From the NCBI GenBank assembly GCA_027946555.1, contig JAPEVC010000122.1:1-64000 (forward strand): DNA of 64,000 bases, written 5' to 3'. Below, piece after piece: positions 54,524 through 64,000 of this stretch. Numbering within the stretch: position 1 is the first letter of the stretch; each line of letters starts with the position of its first letter. The notes under the pieces are model-generated. The model was not told the origin of the DNA. It made no database searches and worked only from the letters and a program-made list of their open reading frames with translations. The DNA is from Gnomoniopsis sp. IMI 355080 (Eukaryota > Ascomycota > Sordariomycetes > Diaporthales > Gnomoniaceae). A program made the translations under genes and the position numbers.

Positions 54524-57500
54524 GGTGATGCATATAATGTGTGGACTTCGTTTTGGGAACGCAATCATCATTTCGTCTTTACGTTTTACATGTCGCAAAC
54601 CGTAGCTCACGGACGCTCACGCGTCTTGGAATTAAGCTGGCCTCGAGCATAGAAAAGACAAAAATTCGGATAAAGTGCGGGGAAAATATATCTTGACCGA
54701 ATGAAAACACCCAGATGTGATATTATCGCAAAGTAATGCTGGGGAAGGCCCATCCGGAGCAGCCTCGGAATAGCTTTAGTGACTACTATTACACCATTTT
54801 CTCGCAAATGAATATCTAGGTAATAAGGCAGCCATGCTTCACTGTCGAGGAAACCAGCCACAAGTATCCTGAATTTGGTGGATTTCTATGCACTCAGCAT
54901 ACTTGTTAAGCAGAGCAGGAATGTGAGTCAGGCAAAACAAAGGGTATAGGCATCACTCTATCAACAGATAAGCCTGGCTGATCGCCGCATGCAGGACAAT
55001 TCATTCCGGGGCGCAGCGGCTCAGCTGGGTGCGCAAAAAGCGGTCTGTCTGTTCACAAAGCTTGGGTTTCCGTAATCCACAGTTTTCATGTCGCTTACAT
55101 CAGCCCACATCATTATGTATGTCAGACGCCTTGTACACGGTGTTCATGCATAGGTCACCCACCGGTTCTCCATATAAGCTGACAGCCTTATAAGGTGTAT
55201 AATACCCTCTCGCTTTGCAGGAAATTGTCTCCACAAAGTAAGACAATGACGATGTTGCTGGGAATTGATGTTGCAAATCCCCTCAATGTAACATGGAGGC
55301 TGAGTATTTAGTCTTCAGCATGTCCGCTCTTGAGCCTTTCTCCGGATCACTCTATACCTCAGCACGAACAACCGTCTTCCACTACATATCTTCAAAATCT
55401 GTTGAGCTTATTTTGGAGTCAAAAACTCTTCGCATCAAGAAATCTATCCAACAAGGCCCTAGACCTCAAGCCTCATTGACAGGCCGAAGTGTTATATCGT
55501 ATCACTGTCTTGCCAACACACTGGGACCCTACCAAAAGAAACCAAAATATGCAGTCGATTATGCCCCAAACCCTGCTGGACAGTTCTCCTCGCCATTACA
55601 CAAGCGCTGAGCCTCAAACAATACGGAGGCTTCTCTTTCCTCGTTCTTCCGGTCTTGCACGCGGAAAAATGAGAAAGGTCGCCGTGTCGGAACACGCCAT
55701 CAACACAAATGTTTGGATTGCACGTCCATAAAATTAGGGCAGGGACATCATTTCTTGAACACCAGAAAGTATTAGGGAACGACCGTGTATGTTGCATTGG
55801 ATTTTACTCAGCGTGCCAAAGAACAACATCGAGTCACCCTTGGAGAATCAAAGCTAGATTTACTTGCTTATTGGGTCGCATTTTGGAGGCATTCCGAGCC
55901 CGGAACAGCTATCTACTTGATTCAGTTGTTCGGGGTTGTTTCTATAACTGGCTTGCTTCTCTTAACTCATGACGAAGATTAGCAGACATCATAATCAAAA
56001 TGGGGAGAGTCCCTAGAAGGACGCACAGGGTACGATCTGAAGAGGTCATGACAGAGACAAAGTGTATGAGATCTAGGTAGAATACTACTTCGTCACAAAC
56101 ACGAAACAGCCACAAGTTTCTGAATCACGAGCATATTGGACTCCATCTTTCCATATTTCATGCTCCAAAACCACGGAAGCAATAGCTATACAAATTCCTA
56201 TCCTGTCATATCAATGTTGGCACAGTCACAAGTTACTTACTGTTTGCCAGGGCTGAGGGCTCCTTATATTCGTATTTACAGTCTTTTGTATGTGTTACAG
56301 GCATGTATATTTTAGTTTCTTGAGGCTAAATCACATAGAACAAGCCAAAAGTTTAATAATAATGCTTTGATCCTACCTTGGCTAATATATTGTGATGACG
56401 AAAGAATATGATCAGCCCTTCTGGCTTGTCATGTACTTCCACAATAATGTTGATAGATATCGTCGTCTGGCACTCGGCTTAAAGGGCTCGATATCGTTAG
56501 CAGCGCCACACACAATGCAAATTGCAAAAGGAAGGGGAGGAAACCCTCCATCTGCAACGTTGAGTGCCGCTTTTGGAAACAAGACTGTCAATCCACCCAA
56601 GGAATTGATGTGATTCATATAATTCAGATGACAATCTTTTTCACGAGGTCAGATGCACTGTAATATAGACATATTTACTTACGTTGGTATGCGCATCAAC
56701 GGTATATTGGACAGTCTAATCGGGTATATAGGGTAAATGTTCTGCTTCAGCACCTTATCTGCTAGCGCCTTCCCTGCTTCTCTCCTATCCAATGACTTGA
56801 TAGCAAACTTTCCTTACTACCATTAATCTTCAGCATTTGCCATATCCAGGGGAAATGCGCCTACAGTGGCTGAACACATATAGGTAGTCGATTTTGATGC
56901 GATGAGGTGCCTCTGATGATCCTTGCTAGTGTACGTACTTGCATCTTCAATCAATCTTTTAGATAGTTAAGCGGGCTGTGAGACATCCCGCTCAATATCT
57001 CCTCGCGCGAGAGGTACCCTGCTATTTCCGTAGGTATACCGGTCTCGATTCTTCAAGTCATCTCGGGAGCTAGCTCTTCTAGTCCTAGAGTCCCAGCTCG
57101 CAATCTTGTTAACATCCGACAGTAGTAGAAGTTGGGAAAGAGGGTACTGCGCTCCATTCGGACTCCCTGCTACAGCGTCCGGGCTATCCGGTCTCTCAGA
57201 TTCCCCGAAAGGTGTGAGTGTCCGAAAATGTACGATACATTGGTATTCCATCAAGGATACATCGAACCCAGTTGACAACGTATCAAGGAGAAGGATATGA
57301 GACAAGACTCCCGAGGTCCTGAAGCAGTGAAAATCGCCCCCTCACAGCCTCCGTGATTAATGGGACTATACCTACACTGAGACTTGTCCCGCTTAACCTA
57401 ACCTCAACCTTACACCGAGATGCATATTGGTGGTGGTATCAGCAAAAGAACCGGACGCAAGGTTTTACTCACATCAAACATTAGGTACATAGGTATGCAT

Positions 57501-58077
57501 CTCCGCATCGAGCCTCTGAAAACCTGTTCACCTACAGATGGATTACCAAGAAATAATACCGCGTGCAGTGCTTGGCATGCTATACATGTGCGAGAAGTGT
57601 GTGGGTCTGGTGTTCGCCAAACCGCTTTAATAAGACGCGAGGAATGTTGGTGGTGGTCATTGGCAACGCCTACATACCTAGGTAATTAGCCGAAATGCCA
57701 TTTGCTGGCTGGCTTGCTGCAGGAGCACGCCACCCCACTGTTTTCCACACAAGTAAAATCTCCTGGAGGGTGACACCGGCTTCAAGGGGGGCAAACGAGC
57801 CGGAAGAATAGCCTGATCTCCGATATGAACAGGGGATTCGAAAGAATGGTTCGCGATTTTACCTGGGAAAAGCGAGTTCAACCCTCTAAGGCAAGCCACA
57901 CAATTTTGGCCAATCCAGGTCGGCCAGATGCGAACGAGACTTTACGAGAGCATGGGTATCCCGCTCCCCCGTTCAAATATTGCGGGAGACCTCCTTGATA
58001 TCGAGAAGCATCAAAATGCGTTTTCTGCGAACGACCGGTCCTCTTGGGCTTGACGCAAGATAGAATCATACACGATC
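54524..58077. other. Long gene-poor, AT-leaning interval
   Basis: 3.6 kb. One TACCTAGGTA at 57675-57684 and a one-mismatch copy at 54813. Open frames are short and without domains; composition is AT-leaning at 55.9-56.9 kb. Confidence 0.45.
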
Positions 58078-59597
58078 ATGGTGACCGCCTTGGGTACAAG
58101 CTACATCGGAGCAAGAGATGATGATGTGGACTGCAATGTTAACATAGGTGAGTAAAGTCTCTCAATCTCTGTTTAGGTGTCCTTTGGCGATGTTACTGAC
58201 AAAGCGTGCAGGGGGAACCGGGTTGACGATAATCTGGATCATGGTGTCCTGTGCTATGATCGTCGTTATTGCTCGTCTTTACACACAAGCGCGTATCACG
58301 AAACAATTCGGTCTTAGCGACTACCTTATGCTTTGCTCTATAATAGTAATCATCGGCTTCGCATCTTTGATATCGGTTCAATATCATTTTGGATGGGGTC
58401 GTCACCAAAAATGCATTACCGACATTCAAAAACTCGAAACGCAGATCAAATTCAACGTGACAGGTCAGTCCTTTGGGATCATGGGCTCTACTTTTGGTCG
58501 CCTCTCGTTCATCGTGTTCATGTTATTACTTTTCGGTTCGAAGAGGTGGGTGAGATGGACTCTTTGGGGGATCTTTGTCGCACAGGTCGTCACGAATGTG
58601 GGCACAGTGGTGGCCATCTACGCGCAATGCAAGGACCCGAGGGCTTTGTATGATTTCAGCTTACCAGAAACGATGTGTTGGCCGTCGTATGTCCAGACCG
58701 TGAGTGCTACCCGCCAACCTCCCGAACCACCAGCCCAGAGACCTGACGGGCCGGTATCTTCGATTTTTCTCACTGACATGGATCTCACCTACAGTATCTT
58801 GGCTGGGCGCATACGGCTTTCAACGGTGCCTGCGATGCGTTCCTCGCTATTCTACCCACAACCATGATTTGGAACTTACATATGAAGACCAAGTTGAAAG
58901 TTGGACTGGCAGTCTTGCTGGGCATGTCGGCTCTGTAAGTCTGCCTTCCCTACGAGACCGTGGTTCTATCACTGATGTTGCAAAAACCAGGGCGCTTGTG
59001 GGCCTCATCATGAAGTGCGTATACCTAGACGCTCTCTCATATGAAGGAGACTACAGTTACAACACGGTGCCAATGTTCACCTGGATCGTCGTCGAAGGCA
59101 CCCTTGTTGCCATTGCTGCATCAGTGCCTTTTCTACGACCTCTGATGAAGCAAATGGGAAAGCAGCAGACCAAAACGTCAAATTCGTACGACTTGCCTCG
59201 CTATGCCATACGCTCAGGTCATACGGACTCGTCCGGAATCAGCAAGTTTGGAAGCAAAGTCCGCACTTCGGTGAGGGTCAGTTCCAACATTGCCAGCCCT
59301 CGCACCCTCTACCCCCTCGACAGCGACAGCGACGAGGGTCTCATAGTGCTGCAATCACAAGACACTCCAGCGGAAATTGCTGGACGGCGAAACGGCGGAA
59401 TTGTCATTCGGCAAGAGTACACAGTGACGAGCGAAGCGAAAGAAACGGGACGCACAGAAAATGAGAATGCGGACATTGACATGGGTCCTGGCGTGCAGAA
59501 TGCACACACTCGACGCCCGAGCTCGAGGGAGCAATATATGACTAGTATTGCGGAGCCCAGACTGCCATCTTCGGTATGGTCGAGGGGAAGAGCATGA
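58078..59597 (+). CDS. PTH11-like integral membrane protein (rhodopsin-type fungal domain)
   Basis: A second PTH11-like seven-helix protein, here without CFEM. Exons: 58078-58147, 58212-58699, 58795-58934 and 58991-59597; introns 64, 95 and 56 nt; 434 aa, all in phase. A short outside N terminus precedes helix 1 (LTIIWIMVSCAMIVVIARLYTQ). Family landmarks: GLSDYLMLCSIIVIIGFASL, GQSFGIMGSTFGRLSFIVFML, QCKDPRALYDFSLPETMCWP, FNGACDAFLAILPTTMIWNLHMKTKLKVGLAVLLGMSAL and ALVGLIMKCVYLDAL, then YNTVPMFTWIVVEGTLVAIAASVP. The cytosolic tail, about 140 residues, is Ser/Thr-rich with acidic SDSDEG. These receptors are expanded in plant-associated fungi; ligand and G-protein coupling are unknown. Confidence 0.92.
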
Positions 59598-61125
59598 TGC
59601 AGATAGAATCAAGAAGGCCACCAAATGCTTGGATGGAACGACGTCGTTCGTTTCGGTTGCGAGCCGGTCAGCGTATTCGGCAGACAAGGGTGGAGATCCG
59701 GGATGGAACACTGGACAGGGTGGTGTTCCTGCACTGGGATCCGGAACGGCCGGAAGGGTTTTCAAAATTGGAGTCGGTACCGAGGGATCGAATAGTTGGA
59801 GCTAGGTGCAGTTGGCTGCAGGGGCAGCTCACGATGATGGCTATTGGTGGGCTTTTCACTTAATATGTGATCACCGTGTCCCGTGGTTCTTGAGCAGCAC
59901 GCGGTATACCTAGATACTTTTTGCAGGTGCTAAATCGACTCTTGACCACGATGTTTCCATGTTCTAGAACTCCAAGTAATGTCAAAATAAGTCCAAGTAA
60001 TAATGGGCTTGCTTGCGAATCGAGTTGGGCAAAAACGCTTGTGGGTAGCAGTCCTCGGTTGCCACGGTTTCGGGAAGATGAAGTACTGCGTATTAGGAAG
60101 GTCAGACAAGCTTTCTTTACGGAGCGGTCCGCGATCAGCAGCCATCGAATCAACCAGGTAGCGCAGGGGAGTTTTCTTCTACTCTGGATCGAGTCTAGTC
60201 GGTGCGAACACATCTAGGTAGTATCGCCACGGGGCTGCATGGAAGTACGGAGATTGGAAATCAATTCAGTTAGTTCCACGACCAACTGCATTAGACACTC
60301 CCCACTTGTCGAACTTCTGAATATCTAGAAGTCGAGACGCGTCGTAACCTCATGCATGCCCTCGGCTCTCGCAACACGAACGTGCAAGACCGTCGACATT
60401 TAGGTTCTTATTGTTAGCAGGCGGTCCACCGCCTCGGCAAGTGGCGTTTATTCCCAAATGAGACAGACTATCGTGCCTGCATCTGTACAATATCCGAAAC
60501 GTACAGCCCATATTGATAAACATCCCGGCGTGGCTTGCCGACTCCCCGATGATGGGGTCATGTACTCTCCAGTGCCCCTTAGCAAACATCATCGCGTTCT
60601 TTTCCTGGCGATGACGCTTCCAATGAAGCGAATTTGACGAGATGAGAATTATTCAATAGCACGAATTCTGTTGACCCAAAGTGATATTGATATCCGCAGG
60701 CCAACGTCTTCAGGCCGTGGTGAGTGAAAGAGTAGCATGACCTCTTGACCTAATGCTTGCTCGATCTATGGGCCCCTCGCAATCTACAAGTACAGGGATG
60801 TGCTCCAGTTTCTCATAATAAACAAGCGGCCAGATTAACAGCTGAACCTCGCACTCCGATCATTCTCCAGTCCTGACTCCTGATACTCGTTTGTCGAGCT
60901 ACATCGGTCAGTTTTGACTGGAACTGTTTCAACTGCACCCCATCATCACCATCATCAACCTCGTCATTGGGTAGTCACTCAGAAGTACTCAGGTTCTCTT
61001 CAATTCTTTGGGACCTACTGCAAAAGACTACTGCCCATGCCCCTTGGCTGCATAGTGATTCTCGAAAAGGTATCATCACATTTACCCGCTCTTGACATTG
61101 TCCAGCCAATCCCGTACTCTTTTAC
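59598..61125. other. Intergenic, no gene seen
   Basis: 1.5 kb between the PTH11-like stop and the beta-propeller gene start. Nothing recognisable on either strand. Confidence 0.45.
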
Positions 61126-62222
61126 ATGATGGCCTCAAGTTTGCGTTTCCTCTTCCTCTCGTTGATCAGCCTCTCAACCACAATCACAGCCAAATGCTCG
61201 TCCCTCAATGTGACGGCGCTTCACACCTTCCCGTATCCATCATGGCTCGAGAACCTCGCGATTCGCTCCAATGGTGAAATCCTCACCACTCGACTCGACA
61301 CACCCATACTCTACCAAGTCGACCACATCACTGGAGATGCCGTGGAGGTAGCCACCTGGAACGCCTCGCAATATTCAGGCGCTCTAGGCATCTCAGAAGT
61401 GACAGAGGATGTTTTCTATGTAATCCTGGCTGCATTTTTTGATCAGGCAACGTTTGTCAAGACTAGTGGAGTCAACAGCATCTTCAAGGTCGACATGAGC
61501 ACTTTTGCGCTGGGCGATGATGGATCGGTGGAAAGAAACGCAACAGTCACCCATTTGACGGATATCAATGAGGCGGACTTCCTCAACGGCATGGCGACGC
61601 TCGATGATGAGCACATATATGTCAGCGACGTGTACAGCGGCGTTATCTACCTTGTCGATGTTTCCAATGGCGACTACCAGGTTGCAATCAACGATACCCT
61701 CGCCAAGTTCTCCGTCGATGGACAGGCCGCTTCCACCAACCTCGGCTCGAACGGTCTGAAGGTCCGTGACGACTATGTGTACTGGACAAACACCGCGAGA
61801 GGCTTTCTGGCGAGGATCCCTGTCGGCACGGACGGCTTACCAACGGGTGATAGCGCCATCGTCGCAACGAACCTTGCAAAGGCCGACGACTTCCAATTCC
61901 GGAGTACTGGGGAGGTATTTGTCGCACAAAATCAACAAGACACCTTGAGCGCGGCGTGGGGCGTCGAGAGCGGGGACGTAGTGTCTGCCAAAGCCATCGC
62001 AGGAAGCAACATTTCGACGATCCTAGCCGGTGTGTCTTCGCCGAAATTCGGAAGGACAAGCACGGATAGCAACAGGTTGTACCTGTCAACAAGTGGTGGT
62101 AAGTCATAAGGCTCTCCTCGCACAAGGCTATTAGGTACTAACTCCGAAAAACAGGCCTCGCTCTGCCGATTAATGGATCCGTGACTGTGGCCGGAACAAT
62201 TTCGTACATCGATCTGTCCTGA
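61126..62222 (+). CDS. Secreted SMP-30/gluconolactonase-like beta-propeller protein
   Basis: Two exons: 61126-62098 and 62155-62222, with a 56-nt intron having a TACTAAC branch point; 346 aa. ATGs at 61126 and 61129 both give a signal peptide (FLFLSLISLSTTITA). The chain then shows the six-bladed propeller rhythm: FPYPSWLENLAIRSNGEIL, TRLDTPILYQVD, DINEADFLNGMATLDDEHIYVSDVYSGVIYLVD, LGSNGLKVRDDYVYWTNTARGFLARIPV and ADDFQFRSTGEVFVAQN. Glu, Asn and Asp at blade starts are where the metal site of SMP-30-like lactonases lies. Members of this secreted fungal group are of unknown substrate; a lactonase or binding role is inference. Several potential N-glycosylation sites are present. It stands alone, with 1.5 kb of empty DNA upstream. 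Confidence 0.88.
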
Positions 62223-64000
62223 GTGTCCTGTTTCTTTAACCTGCACTCTGTGTATATTTCTCTTAATGCAATACCATGGTACTCAAGACTTTACCAATTT
62301 TCTCTGAGGTAGACCGGCATGAGAGGGGGCGGTCATCGTTGAATCGCACATATACCTATGCGCAATAAGTAATATATGATAATAGCGCATATATATCTGC
62401 TCCCACACTCAAGAAAATGTCAAATGTCCGATAAGTTTTGGGAGAATTTGTTTGCAATGAAATGCTGACACCCACGTCTATCCATTCAAGAGAGAAGAAA
62501 AATTGTCCGATTATTCGAAGGCTACCTAGGTACGGCCATGCGAAAACCAAACCGTACATAGGTACCTATCTTTAGGTCACTTTGCTTGCTTGTGTATACG
62601 AATTGCTGCAGGGATATTGTAGATCTGCGATAGGGACTGTGGTCTGCATTTCTCATAATTATATCAGGAACATCATGCCCAGGATTAGCACACTATATTT
62701 CCGTTCTAAGCTATCCCCTGGTATGCTTTTTCGTTTTTTGACCTTGTTGAAATATGCAATGAAGAGCATGGCTTGGTGTATAGCTTGGTCTACATCACTT
62801 GGCAATAAAAATTCATGATTACTTGCAGATAATAATGTTAAAGAGACACAAGGCGATATAGTCGAGATCTGATCAAATCAGAGGTATATTGGATTATTTG
62901 TGTTGTTTCAATCCGGCCGAGAGAATGGGTATCTAGGTAATATCAGGACGAACATTTAGATTGTGCTCATAACAGGGTAAGGTGATGTTGGATTTTGGCA
63001 GGGATGAGGGATCGGCATCGCAAGGCTGGGACAGTGACAGCGGTGATCAGAGAAGTGCATCTTAAGATTAGTATACAAGGCTGCCAGTGTATCCAGATTC
63101 CAAAGTCAATTTTTAGGGATGTTGGTATGCGTGACCTTCAATTCAGTGCTTTGGCCTCCCGCAATATACTGTGCACTGAACTGCTCAAAAGGATGGAGGC
63201 TTCAACCTCGGAGCATCTGGTGAACCTTGGAAGACTTGAGCTATTTTGCCTCGGCTCTATCAAGATACTGGTAGCCTCAGAAAGTTACCTACCTGATTTG
63301 CATGCAGCGCATAATAATAATAGCCTCGGTAGAATCACCCAGATGGGCTTTATGGGTATCTGCTGTTGCTATCAGAAGAATGGTCCCACTATCACAAGCC
63401 TCGAATGTTGGCGACAAGGTAACAATGAGGCTTTGATTGAGCCGCAATCAGAAAGTCCGCAGGGTCTAAGTGGGCTGAGTGGGGCACCGTTCAGGGTCTG
63501 TGCTCAACTACGACTCAGTGATGCAGGCTGCAAGGGTCAACCCCTGACGCAATTCCCCTGGAAGCCTGCACGTCACACCACAAGCTTTCAAACCTAGATC
63601 TGCTGTCCCATGCGGACAACCTCCCAACAGAGGTAACTACACTTTGGAAAGAGATATCTTTGGTTAGGAAAAGCACCCTTAGCCTTGAATCCAAGACCCG
63701 ACACTATCTCTTACCTTTTGAACTGGTCCTCTTCTCTTTTCTGCCTCTGTCTATGCCCCAGCACCCAGCCTCCTTGTCTGATTGCCTGTCTTGGCATCAT
63801 TTGGAGCTTCACTTACTTACCTATCTTCCCGATCCCACTTTCCAGGCTGACTGCTGACAGCTCTGCTCTTTCTTTGCCCGAGTCGAGCTGATCTGGTCAT
63901 TGGAGGATTGTAGAGACCCTTGCAGCAACGAGACTCGTCTCTAGACGCCACATTTTCCAGCTTGCGGATGCCATTGACCTCTCGACTTCGCCTATCGCCC
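62223..64000. other. Intergenic to window end
   Basis: It has a TACCTAGGTA at 62523-62532, and a one-mismatch copy at 62929. A 200-codon plus-strand frame (62995-63597) shows no domain and an odd Cys/Gly/Ser composition. From 63,700 on, CT-rich DNA is compatible with the promoter of a gene beyond the window. Confidence 0.4.

Noticed and set aside
62995..63597. 200-codon plus-strand frame near the window end
   Set aside because: No domain, signal, splice pattern or plausible composition; one long chance frame in 64 kb is expected.

Overview
The window is nuclear DNA of a filamentous ascomycete (Pezizomycotina, most likely a Sordariomycete). The evidence is compact genes with many 53-192 nt GT-AG introns carrying CTRAY-type branch points, fungus-specific families (CFEM and PTH11-like receptors, fungal STAND/NLR proteins, ULD_2, LaeA-like methyltransferase, cellulose-binding CBM1), and many copies of the short palindrome TACCTAGGTA between genes. 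I rebuilt the spliced models by hand from splice signals, reading-frame phase and family knowledge. Exon coordinates are given in each entry; none is backed by transcripts or a database search.

Layout. 0-10.6 kb (primary metabolism and transport): 3' end of a LaeA-like methyltransferase (+), homogentisate 1,2-dioxygenase (-), an anion:cation symporter MFS permease (-), a small conserved protein of unknown function (-), and an NmrA-like NAD(P)-binding protein (-). 10.6-16.7 kb (membrane proteins): a CFEM-domain PTH11-like seven-helix receptor (-) and an LCCL-domain multispanning protein (-). 16.7-20.8 kb is a gene-poor gap. 20.8-22.5 kb: secreted GH5 endo-mannanase with an N-terminal CBM1 (+).

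23.1-36.1 kb is the most unusual part. It holds a STAND-type helical domain plus ubiquitin-like domain (ULD_2) protein (+), a secreted Asn/Gln-rich repeat protein (-), a ten-exon Rad5/HLTF-like SNF2-RING ATPase (-) whose last exon lies in AT-rich DNA, and, divergent from it, a NACHT-type NLR with C-terminal C2H2 fingers (+). This resembles a fungal non-self-recognition or innate-immunity neighbourhood; the shared function is inference.

36-43 kb: a gene-poor stretch with a diverged tandem repeat and a broken membrane-protein-like gene, then a Vps62-family membrane protein (-) and a secreted PL1 pectate lyase (-) with a frame problem at its first intron. 43-46.6 kb is empty. 46.6-54.5 kb: secreted type-B carboxylesterase (+), a Ser/Thr-rich single-pass membrane protein (-), a degenerate coding remnant, and a DHA2/TRI12-like MFS exporter (+). 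54.5-58 kb is empty. 58-62.2 kb: a second PTH11-like membrane protein (+) and a secreted SMP-30-like beta-propeller protein (+). The rest is intergenic.

Read together, the mannanase, pectate lyase and esterase, the PTH11/CFEM receptors and the exporters suggest a plant-associated lifestyle. No tRNA, rRNA, CRISPR, complete transposon or secondary-metabolite core synthase was recognised.
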